DNA from: Alphaproteobacteria bacterium
Lineage (GTDB): Bacteria; Pseudomonadota; Alphaproteobacteria; Micropepsales; Micropepsaceae
NCBI GenBank assembly: GCA_028869725.1
Contig: JAGWRJ010000004.1
Coordinates: 1 to 5,103 of the forward strand
Reading direction: 5' to 3'
DNA: 5,103 nucleotides
The notes beneath the pieces were generated by a model that had not been told where the DNA came from, did not search any database, and saw only the letters and a program-made list of their open reading frames with translations. Positions 1 through 5,103 of the stretch are shown piece after piece. The translations under genes were made by a program, and so were the position numbers. Within the stretch, counting starts at the first letter, position 1, and every line of letters starts with the position of its first letter.

Positions 1-1070
1 GGCGCTGCGATGCTGGTGCGCAACCGGGGCGTCACGAAGGCCGCCGATATATGGGGACGGGGCGCAGGGGTGGCGTGGGGAATGGGCAGCTCAAAGCCGG
101 CAATCATTGTCTTTGGAGCCGCACCAAAGGTCTCCCAAGGCGGTTCAATATGCGCGACCAGAGTCGGCTGCTTCCGAATCCGAGCGAATTGCTGATTGAG
201 CAGTTTTTCCATCTCAATGTCGCGAAGATAAGCTGTGCGCCCTCCCATGACGACGCCAATCAGATGGATGTTGCCGCGCGTGACCGAAGTTACGAGATTG
301 AATCCTGACCAGTCCGTGAAGCCTGTCTTCATGCCGTCGGCGCCGGGGTAGGATCCAACCAAGTGATCGTGGTTGTAGTAGGTGTGTCCCTTCCAGGTAA
401 AGGAATGGGTCGTAAAGAAGTGAAAATACTGAGGAAAATCGTAGCTGATACGCCTGGCCAGAATGGCGAGGTCACCCGCCGTCGTGAGCTGGCCGCGATT
501 GGGAAGCCCGGACGCGTCAGCATAATGAGTGTGCATCATCCCCAGTTTGTGAGCCTCCGCCGTCATCATCCTGGTGAAGTGGCCTTCAGTCCCACCTAAC
601 TCTTCGGCAATCACCACTGCAACATCATTTGCTGATAGCACGACGATGGCCTTGATGGCCTGTTCTACCGTAATGGTATCGACCCCCGGATGCATATAAA
701 GCTTGACCGGAGCCTGTCCGGCCGCATGTGCGGATACCGGCATCGGTGTCTGCATGGTCACGGTGCCCTTTTTGAGAGCATCGAACAGCAGGTACAGGGT
801 CATCAGTTTCGTCAACGATGCCGGGTACCGGAGCGCTTCAGCGTGCCGGGCGTACAGTACATGACCGGTTTCGCCGTCCACAATCAGGGCGGCGTCCTCG
901 GACGGATAGGTATAGCGGTACGGTGTCGGGTGGGGGTGCCAATAATGATGGTAGCGGGGGTGCGCTGCGGCAGGGGATGCCATGGCCAAACTTGCTGCCA
1001 GAAGAGCGGCGCCGAACAAAAACAACTTTTGTGCGATCGCGCCGCAGCCGACGCGCGGTCGAAACGTCAT
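1..1070 (-). CDS. D-alanyl-D-alanine carboxypeptidase, family S11 (PBP5/6-like), 3' end cut by window edge
   Basis: Penicillin-binding serine DD-carboxypeptidase that removes the terminal D-Ala of peptidoglycan pentapeptides in the periplasm. The frame is open from the ATG at 1070 to the left edge (356 codons, no stop seen). All three active-site motifs of the family are visible: SxxK as S85-L-T-K88 (context YPASLTKLMT), SxN as S146-A-N148, and K248-T-G250 (context DGMKTGFT). The N-terminus is a signal peptide: basic residues R4, R6 and K15, a hydrophobic core at about 16-33, and an AAA cleavage site before H37. A His/Tyr/Pro-rich linker (37-56) follows. After the catalytic domain (about 57-295) comes a Pro-rich tail; I do not recognise the PBP5 C-terminal domain in the visible part. 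The start at 1070 is preferred because GGGG (1077-1080) sits 6 nt upstream. An in-frame ATG at 1082 lacks any Shine-Dalgarno, and an in-frame TGA lies further upstream. Which dac paralogue this is cannot be told. Confidence 0.95.
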   Translation of the reverse strand, partial: MTFRPRVGCGAIAQKLFLFGAALLAASLAMASPAAAHPRYHHYWHPHPTPYRYTYPSEDAALIVDGETGHVLYARHAEALRYPASLTKLMTLYLLFDALKKGTVTMQTPMPVSAHAAGQAPVKLYMHPGVDTITVEQAIKAIVVLSANDVAVVIAEELGGTEGHFTRMMTAEAHKLGMMHTHYADASGLPNRGQLTTAGDLAILARRISYDFPQYFHFFTTHSFTWKGHTYYNHDHLVGSYPGADGMKTGFTDWSGFNLVTSVTRGNIHLIGVVMGGRTAYLRDIEMEKLLNQQFARIRKQPTLVAHIEPPWETFGAAPKTMIAGFELPIPHATPAPRPHISAAFVTPRLRTSIAA

Positions 1071-1108
1071 CCGATACCCCATAGGCACTGCCGAAGCACT
1101 ATTTCATA

Positions 1109-1137
1109 ATGAGACCAAATTTGGCCCCAATTGACAA
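1109..1137 (-). promoter_or_regulatory. Candidate sigma70-type promoter of the carboxypeptidase gene
   Basis: On the minus strand, TTGTCA (1132-1137, 5/6 to the -35 consensus) is followed by a 17-nt spacer and TCTCAT (1109-1114, 4/6 to the -10 consensus). This would start transcription near 1102, about 30 nt before the ATG at 1070. The spacer contains the perfect 10-bp palindrome CCAAATTTGG (1115-1124), which could be an operator or chance. The prediction rests on motif match and position only. Confidence 0.4.
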
Positions 1138-1263
1138 GGTGATAACCAAGAAAAACCTGATTTCTTCGATATTTACCAGTTGTTAAGACCTGTGGCACGC
1201 TGATGGTCCATTAAGCTTTGGCCGGCGATCTGGACAACTGAAGATCTATCCGCCCACCTATGG

Positions 1264-1275
1264 TGCGCTGCAGCA
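1264..1275 (+). promoter_or_regulatory. TGC-rich PhaR-like site upstream of the phasin promoter
   Basis: TGCGCTGCAGCA lies 8 nt upstream of the phasin -35 element. As I recall it, the PhaR motif described in Bradyrhizobium is TGCRNYGCASMA, and this site fits all 12 positions. It also contains the 8-bp palindrome GCTGCAGC. PhaR is the repressor that senses PHA granules or oligomers and controls phasin genes in many alphaproteobacteria. Binding here is inferred. Confidence 0.45.
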
Positions 1276-1283
1276 AAAAATAC

Positions 1284-1312
1284 TTGACAGCACCGTCAGC
1301 TACCTCCATATG
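1284..1312 (+). promoter_or_regulatory. Candidate sigma70-type promoter of the phasin gene
   Basis: A perfect -35 box TTGACA (1284-1289) is followed by a 17-nt spacer and CATATG (1307-1312) as a weak -10 (3/6). Transcription would begin near 1319 and give a leader of about 86 nt before the phasin start. The weak -10 is compatible with a regulated promoter. TGC-rich elements lie immediately upstream (1264-1275) and over the expected transcription start (1318-1332). Confidence 0.5.
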
Positions 1313-1317
1313 GTTCA

Positions 1318-1332
1318 TGTTGCACTGCAACA
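1318..1332 (+). promoter_or_regulatory. Perfect inverted repeat over the phasin transcription start, PhaR-like operator candidate
   Basis: TGTTGCA-C-TGCAACA is a perfect 7-bp inverted repeat around a single central base. Its part TGCACTGCAACA (1321-1332) fits 11 of 12 positions of the PhaR motif TGCRNYGCASMA (recalled from literature). It covers the predicted start of transcription, a typical place for a repressor operator. Its centre is about 57 bp from that of the upstream TGC-rich site. Confidence 0.5.
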
Positions 1333-1404
1333 GGCCGATCCCTTAGGTCGGATGCTGGCACCAAAGCGCGCAGTGCTCCATGAAACCTCATCGAAGAAGG
1401 AACG

Positions 1405-1872
1405 ATGGACATGGCGACGAAAGCAAAGGCTGGCGAACAATTCGATGAAGGCACCGAAACGGTTCGCACGGCAGTCAACGCGGGTGCTGAAGCATTCAAG
1501 AATGGTTTCGAGAAGGCCGCTAAAGGCTATGATCAGCTCTTCTCCTATGGAAAGGAGACAGTGGAAGCTTATGTGAAGGCCGCGAATGCTGCAGGTAAAG
1601 GTGTAGAAAATCTTCACAATGAAATCTACAATTTCTCCAAGCAGACAATCGAAGATAACATGGCAGCTGCCAAGGCGCTGATGTCCTCAAAATCGGTCCA
1701 TGAAGTTCTTGAGTTTCAGACGGATTTTGCCAAACAAACATTTGATACTTACGTCGGTGAAGCAACCAAATTGGGTGAGATCCTGGCGACTACGACCAAG
1801 GATGCATTCGAACCGATCCAGACCCGCCTGCAATCCTGGATGAACGTCATGAATACGGGCCGCGCTGCCTAG
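1405..1872 (+). CDS. Phasin family protein (Phasin_2 type), PHA granule-associated
   Basis: Small amphipathic helical protein of 155 aa that coats polyhydroxyalkanoate granules in the cytoplasm, controlling their size and number. The sequence is almost wholly helical, rich in Ala, Lys and Glu, with no signal peptide and no membrane span. The region at about 88-118 (AAKALMSSKSVHEVLEFQ, then DFAKQTFDTYV) and the segment KDAFEPIQ (132-139) are typical of alphaproteobacterial phasins of this family. The start is ambiguous. The AAGGA at 1397-1401 is only 3 nt from the ATG at 1405 but 9 nt from the in-frame ATG at 1411, so the protein may begin at Met3 (MATKAK). The gene is divergent from the carboxypeptidase gene, has its own promoter and ends at a strong terminator, so it appears monocistronic. 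The flanking TGC-rich repeats suggest control by PhaR. Some organisms without PHA also carry such proteins, so the granule role is inferred from the family. Confidence 0.9.
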   Translation: MDMATKAKAGEQFDEGTETVRTAVNAGAEAFKNGFEKAAKGYDQLFSYGKETVEAYVKAANAAGKGVENLHNEIYNFSKQTIEDNMAAAKALMSSKSVHEVLEFQTDFAKQTFDTYVGEATKLGEILATTTKDAFEPIQTRLQSWMNVMNTGRAA

Positions 1873-1893
1873 GGCGGGTGCAGGCCATTTCTC

Positions 1894-1926
1894 AAACCCG
1901 GGCGGCCTGGCCGCCCGGGTTTTTTT
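1894..1926 (+). terminator. Strong Rho-independent terminator of the phasin gene
   Basis: A perfect 13-bp stem has left arm 1894-1906 (AAACCCGGGCGGC), loop CTG (1907-1909) and right arm 1910-1922. It runs into seven consecutive T residues (1920-1926). It begins 22 nt after the phasin stop codon and points in the same direction. The opposite strand has only three T residues after the hairpin, so termination is probably one-way. It insulates clpSA from phasin transcription. Confidence 0.93.
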
Positions 1927-1991
1927 GTGCGCCAGGTGATGGAACCAAGGGTGGTGGGACCGGCGCGTGTGCATTCCCCCCTTCCCGTTAC

Positions 1992-1999
1992 GCTATAAA
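1992..1999 (+). promoter_or_regulatory. Possible -10 element of the clpS-clpA promoter
   Basis: GCTATAAA, 58 nt before the clpS start and downstream of the phasin terminator, resembles both TATAAT and the alphaproteobacterial GCTANAWC -10 type. I cannot find a convincing -35 box at the right distance, nor a clear heat-shock sigma32 pattern. The clpSA unit needs a promoter between the terminator and 2058, and this is the best candidate in that stretch. Confidence 0.3.
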
Positions 2000-2057
2000 A
2001 GAGACAAGATTTGCCGTGAGCCGTATGTTGGACGGCGAAGATGGATAGTTCGAGTAT

Positions 2058-2399
2058 ATGGCGGACAAACGACCAACCCGCGGTACCACGGATGGAAGTG
2101 ACGATACCGGCACCGGGATTGTCACAAAGCCCCGTCCGAAGACCAAAAAGCCAAGCTTATACAAGGTCTTGCTGCTGAATGACGATTATACCCCTATGGA
2201 GTTTGTGGTACTTATCCTCGAGCGCTTCTTCAATAAGAATCGCGACGAAGCGGTGCAGATAATGCTGCATGTTCATCGGCATGGGGTGGGGATTTGCGGC
2301 GTCTTTACCTATGAGGTCGCCGAAACAAAGGTGGCGCAGGTCATTGAATTCGCACGGCGTCATCAACATCCTCTACAATGCACTATGGAGAAGGAATAG
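2058..2399 (+). CDS. clpS: ATP-dependent Clp protease adaptor protein ClpS
   Basis: Cytoplasmic adaptor of the N-degron (N-end rule) pathway. It binds proteins with a bulky hydrophobic N-terminal residue and delivers them to ClpA. Length is 113 aa, close to the usual 85-120. The first ~32 residues are a flexible Lys/Thr/Asp-rich extension, the part known to engage the ClpA pore. The folded core follows: YKVLLLNDDYTPMEFVV (35-51), then HVHRHG and ICGVFTYEVAETKV (79-92), ending in HPLQCTMEKE. The specificity-pocket residues known from E. coli (N34, D35, M40, H66) align with N41, D42, M47 and H73, so the pocket is intact. The start at 2058 gives the expected MADKRP N-terminus; the Shine-Dalgarno is weak (GGA at 2043-2045). 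An earlier in-frame ATG at 2025 runs into TAG. The stop lies 4 nt before clpA, so the two form an operon. Confidence 0.97.
   Translation: MADKRPTRGTTDGSDDTGTGIVTKPRPKTKKPSLYKVLLLNDDYTPMEFVVLILERFFNKNRDEAVQIMLHVHRHGVGICGVFTYEVAETKVAQVIEFARRHQHPLQCTMEKE
2387..2395 (+). promoter_or_regulatory. Ribosome binding site of clpA, inside the end of clpS
   Basis: GGAGAAGGA overlaps the last clpS codons and lies 8 nt before the TTG at 2404. This spacing fixes the TTG as the clpA start and suggests translational coupling: ribosomes finishing clpS at 2399 are next to the clpA start. Confidence 0.8.
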
Positions 2400-2403
2400 C
2401 ACG

Positions 2404-4722
2404 TTGCCCTCACTGTCGCGCAGCCTGGAACAAGCGTTGCATCGCGCCATCAAGCTCGCCAGCGACCGTCATCACGAATATGCGACACTCGAACACCTTT
2501 TATTGGCACTGCTCGAGGATACCGATGCCGCGCAAGTCATGAAGGCTTGCAACGTCGATACGGATGCGCTGCGTCAGGCGCTGCTGCGTTATGTTGATCA
2601 GGAACTTTTGACCCTAGTCATCGAAGATGGCGAGGACGCCAAACCAACCACGGGATTTCAACGTGTCATCCAGCGTGCCGTATTGCATGTGCAAAACTCC
2701 GGCCGTGAAGAGGTGACGGGAGCGAATGTTCTTGTCGCTCTGTTTTCCGAACGTGAGAGCCATGCAGTCTATTTTCTGCAAGAGCAGAATATGACGCGTC
2801 TTGATGCTGTATCCTACATCAGTCATGGCATCGCCAAGAGGCCGGGTATGACCCAGCAAAAGGCGGTGCGAGGAGCTGATGAGGAAGAAGAGGGTGAGAA
2901 GCCCGTTAAGCATGGCACCGAAGCGCTCGAGGCCTACTGTGTCAACCTCAACGAGAAGGCTCGGGCTGGTCGTGTGGATCCGCTGATCGGCCGTGAGCGC
3001 GAGGTAGAACGCACAATCCAAATACTTTGCCGCCGCTCTAAGAACAATCCTCTGTTTGTTGGTGATCCTGGAGTGGGAAAAACCGCGATCGCGGAAGGGC
3101 TTGCCCGTAAGATTGTTGACCACGATGTACCGGAGGTCCTGGCAAATGCAACGATCTATGCACTCGACATGGGCGCGCTGATCGCAGGTACGCGCTATCG
3201 TGGCGACTTTGAAGAACGGCTGAAATCCGTGGTCAAGGAGTTGGAAGCCATTCCAGGGGCGGTGCTGTTCATTGATGAAATACACACCGTGATCGGCGCT
3301 GGTGCGACCAGTGGTGGCGCCATGGATGCGTCCAATCTGCTCAAGCCAGCACTGCAGGCAGGTTCACTGCGCTGCATGGGATCGACCACGTATAAGGAGT
3401 ACCGTCAGTATTTTGAGAAGGATCGGGCGCTTGTCCGACGCTTCCAGAAAATCGATATCGCAGAGCCGACGATCCCGGATACCATAAAGATTCTAAAGGG
3501 GCTCAAGCCATATTTCGAAGAATACCACAAGGTCAGATACACCGCCGACGCGATCAAGACAGCGGTTGAACTGGCAGCCAAGTATATTAATGACCGTAAG
3601 CTGCCCGATAAGGCGATTGATGTCATCGACGAGGTCGGTGCGGCGCAAATGCTGTTGCCTGAATCGCGGCGCCGCAAAGTTATCGGAGTTGAACAGGTGG
3701 AAGAGGTGGTAGCGAAAATAGCCCGCATTCCGCCAAAATCTGTGTCCAAATCAGATACAGAATTGCTACGCAATCTGGAAGGTGATCTGCGCCGTGTCGT
3801 ATACGGACAAGATGATGCCATTCACCAACTGGCTGCGGCGATCAAACTCGCGCGGGCGGGGCTGCGTCAGGCCGAGAAGCCAATTGGCTGCTATCTGTTT
3901 TCCGGTCCAACTGGTGTTGGCAAAACCGAGGTGGCTCGCCAGCTTGCTTCGATTCTAGGGATCGAGCTGCTGCGCTTCGACATGAGTGAATATATGGAGC
4001 GGCATACGGTTAGCCGCCTGATTGGTGCACCACCTGGCTATGTTGGCTTTGACCAAGGTGGCCTGCTGACTGACGGAATCGATCAGCATCCGCACAGTGT
4101 TCTATTGCTCGATGAAATCGAAAAGGCTCACGGCGACCTGTTCAACATACTTTTGCAAGTCATGGACCATGGCAAGCTGACCGATCACAACGGCAAAAAA
4201 GTCGACTTCCGCAATGTAATCTTGATCATGACCACTAATGCGGGAGCATCGGATGCCGCGAAGGATGCGATTGGATTTGGGCGCGGCAAGCGCGAGGGGG
4301 AGGATGAGGAAGCCATAAAGAAGCTGTTCACGCCGGAATTTCGTAACCGGTTGGATGCGGTTATCTCCTTTGCACCTCTTTCGCGCGCAACGATCGATCG
4401 TGTGGTTGAGAAATTCGTACTTGAGCTGGAAACGCAGCTTGCCGATCGCGACGTTACGTTTGATCTGACGGCGGAAGCAACACGCTGGCTCGGCGAAAAA
4501 GGGTATGACGACGCGTTCGGCGCGCGTCCGCTGGCACGTGTGATTCAAGATCACATTAAGAAGCCGCTTGCTGACGAAATTCTGTTTGGCAAGCTGAAAA
4601 ATGGTGGAACTGTGCGCGTTTTGCTTGATCGCGATAAAGACGCGCTAACCTTCGAGTTTCTTACTGGAGATGCGCTGAAGCCAAAGGCGCTTCCGCCACC
4701 AAAGCCTGAAGAGGTAAGCTAG
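2404..4722 (+). CDS. clpA: ATP-dependent Clp protease ATP-binding subunit ClpA (TTG start)
   Basis: Hexameric AAA+ unfoldase that unfolds ClpS-delivered and other substrates and threads them into ClpP. Length is 772 aa from the TTG (E. coli about 758). Order: Clp N-domain (1-~145), where ClpS docks, with EQALHRAIKLA and HHEYATLEHLLLAL; acidic linker (~158-168); D1 with Walker A GDPGVGKT (220-227), pore loop RYRG (264-267), Walker B LFIDE (288-292) and arginine fingers R345-R346; D2 with Walker A GPTGVGKT (501-508), pore loop GYVG (545-548), Walker B LLLDE (567-571), ClpP-docking IGF loop (623-625), arginine motif FRNRLD (646-651) and sensor-2 GARPL (706-710). There is no ClpB/ClpC middle domain, which separates it from those paralogues. 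A Pro/Lys-rich tail ends the protein. The frame is open upstream to an ATG at 2269, but that start would overlap clpS by 131 bp. The TTG gives the family N-terminus (MPSLSRSLEQ) and has an excellent ribosome binding site. All catalytic residues are intact. Confidence 0.98.
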   Translation: MPSLSRSLEQALHRAIKLASDRHHEYATLEHLLLALLEDTDAAQVMKACNVDTDALRQALLRYVDQELLTLVIEDGEDAKPTTGFQRVIQRAVLHVQNSGREEVTGANVLVALFSERESHAVYFLQEQNMTRLDAVSYISHGIAKRPGMTQQKAVRGADEEEEGEKPVKHGTEALEAYCVNLNEKARAGRVDPLIGREREVERTIQILCRRSKNNPLFVGDPGVGKTAIAEGLARKIVDHDVPEVLANATIYALDMGALIAGTRYRGDFEERLKSVVKELEAIPGAVLFIDEIHTVIGAGATSGGAMDASNLLKPALQAGSLRCMGSTTYKEYRQYFEKDRALVRRFQKIDIAEPTIPDTIKILKGLKPYFEEYHKVRYTADAIKTAVELAAKYINDRKLPDKAIDVIDEVGAAQMLLPESRRRKVIGVEQVEEVVAKIARIPPKSVSKSDTELLRNLEGDLRRVVYGQDDAIHQLAAAIKLARAGLRQAEKPIGCYLFSGPTGVGKTEVARQLASILGIELLRFDMSEYMERHTVSRLIGAPPGYVGFDQGGLLTDGIDQHPHSVLLLDEIEKAHGDLFNILLQVMDHGKLTDHNGKKVDFRNVILIMTTNAGASDAAKDAIGFGRGKREGEDEEAIKKLFTPEFRNRLDAVISFAPLSRATIDRVVEKFVLELETQLADRDVTFDLTAEATRWLGEKGYDDAFGARPLARVIQDHIKKPLADEILFGKLKNGGTVRVLLDRDKDALTFEFLTGDALKPKALPPPKPEEVS

Positions 4723-4943
4723 TCTTCGGTCCGCCATTTTGTGCTCGCATACCCAATTGGTCCGTCTTTCCGTTGTCAGATCAAATGTGAGTGTGGAATG
4801 AACTGCTGAGCTCTTGGGCATGCTGGGCGTCGCATTGCGGTGCGAGGTGTCCCAAAGCACATAGCCATGCTCATTGCCTGCGCTCGGGCGAGGCTTTCCT
4901 CCCGCAGACGGCACGCGATAGAGGTAACGCGCTGCTAGTTTTG
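4723..4943. other. Convergent intergenic region with no recognised gene
   Basis: This is the gap between the clpA stop and the end of the converging membrane-protein gene. Short open frames cross it on both strands, but none has a recognisable sequence, a good ribosome binding site or plausible composition. I found no strong GC-rich hairpin followed by T residues to terminate clpA. Short imperfect inverted repeats are present (GAGG-CTTT-CCTC at 4894-4905), too weak to call. Confidence 0.6.
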
Positions 4944-5103
4944 TCAGCCCTCAACAACTTCGAAGTTGTTTTCGCGAGGTCCCAAGGTCGGTTTCGGCTT
5001 TGGGATTAGCGCTAACATCACGATGCCTGATAGCGACAGAAGAAGCATCAGGTGATAGGTGTCTGCGTACGACGTTTCCATCGCGCTACGGGATACCAGT
5101 CCA
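4944..5103 (-). CDS. C-terminal end of a probable MFS transporter (DHA2/EmrB-like), 5' part outside window
   Basis: The minus-strand frame is open from the right edge to TGA at 4944-4946 and gives the last 52 residues of a protein. Visible are a short polar stretch (SRSAMETSYADTYHLM), a hydrophobic helix of about 15 residues (LLLSLSGIVMLALIP) and a charged cytoplasmic tail of about 20 residues. The Ala-Met-x-x-(S/A)-Tyr-x-Asp-x-(Y/F)-x-Leu-Met pattern before the last helix is typical of the final transmembrane segment of 14-helix drug:H+ antiporters of the EmrB/QacA (DHA2) type in the inner membrane. The fragment is short and carries no diagnostic motif, so the family is an inference from pattern. 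It converges on clpA and is transcribed independently. Confidence 0.6.
   Translation of the reverse strand, partial: GLVSRSAMETSYADTYHLMLLLSLSGIVMLALIPKPKPTLGPRENNFEVVEG
4953..4970. repeat. Perfect 18-bp palindrome in the 3' end of the MFS gene
   Basis: AACAACTTCGAAGTTGTT reads identically on both strands. It lies in codons near the C-terminus of the minus-strand gene (residues NNFEVV). On the plus strand it is followed directly by two more T residues, making a run of four. It might act as a weak terminator for clpA transcripts, but the stem is AT-rich and the T tract short. Confidence 0.5.

Noticed and set aside
690..1109. 139-aa plus-strand open frame antisense to the carboxypeptidase
   Set aside because: The minus strand here encodes all the signal peptide and SxxK features of a real S11 enzyme. 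The plus frame is Arg/Cys/Gly-rich with no family resemblance.
1131..1153. TTGACA at 1131-1136 as a plus-strand promoter
   Set aside because: No -10-like hexamer stands 16-18 nt downstream. The same bases fit better as the -35 of the minus-strand carboxypeptidase promoter.
2614..3285. 223-aa open frame on the minus strand within clpA
   Set aside because: It is fully antisense to the conserved N-domain and D1 region of clpA, has no recognisable sequence or ribosome binding site, and is a codon-usage shadow.
4102..4554. 150-aa minus-strand open frame within clpA
   Set aside because: It is antisense to the ClpA D2 domain and unlike any protein I know; a shadow.
4645..4914. 89-aa minus-strand open frame in the gap after clpA
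   Set aside because: It overlaps the end of clpA, its composition is not protein-like (many Arg, Trp and Ser), it has no recognised family, and its start lacks a clear ribosome binding site.
4791..5009. 72-aa plus-strand open frame at the right end
   Set aside because: It is Cys/His/Arg-rich without family resemblance and overlaps the end of the MFS-like gene on the opposite strand.
1..5103. Search by eye for a mobile element, CRISPR array, tRNA or new defence-type system
   Set aside because: There are no spaced direct repeats, transposase-like frames, terminal inverted repeats or tRNA-like folds. All substantial genes belong to known core families in an ordinary arrangement.

Overview
The window looks like a core chromosomal segment of an alphaproteobacterium. 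The ClpS protein has the alphaproteobacterial ClpS1 character (the HVHRHG and ARRHQHP stretches) and is directly followed by clpA. A Phasin_2-type phasin implies polyhydroxyalkanoate (PHA) metabolism. Base composition is moderate rather than extremely GC-rich. Acetobacteraceae or a related Rhodospirillales lineage is my best guess, but this rests on protein flavour from memory and is not a firm assignment.

Layout. Positions 1-1070 (minus strand) hold the N-terminal ~356 codons of a secreted serine D-alanyl-D-alanine carboxypeptidase (peptidase family S11), whose 3' end lies beyond the left edge. A divergent intergenic region (1071-1404) carries a candidate promoter for that gene and, facing the other way, a promoter for a phasin gene (1405-1872). 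The phasin promoter is flanked by two TGC-rich inverted elements that resemble binding sites of the PHA regulator PhaR. A strong Rho-independent terminator (1894-1926) ends the phasin transcript. After a further short gap come clpS (2058-2399) and clpA (2404-4722). They are separated by 4 nt, and the clpA ribosome binding site lies inside the end of clpS. A 221-bp gap with no recognisable gene follows. The right edge (4944-5103, minus strand) holds the C-terminal 52 codons of what is probably a 14-helix drug:H+ antiporter of the major facilitator superfamily, converging on clpA.

How the genes work together. ClpS captures proteins with N-degron residues and hands them to the AAA+ unfoldase ClpA, which feeds them to ClpP (not in this window). 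The phasin coats PHA granules and should respond to PHA status through PhaR. The carboxypeptidase trims peptidoglycan pentapeptides in the periplasm. Apart from the clpSA pair these are separate transcription units. I see no mobile element, CRISPR array, tRNA, rRNA or new multi-gene system here. The most interesting signal is the regulatory architecture in front of the phasin gene.
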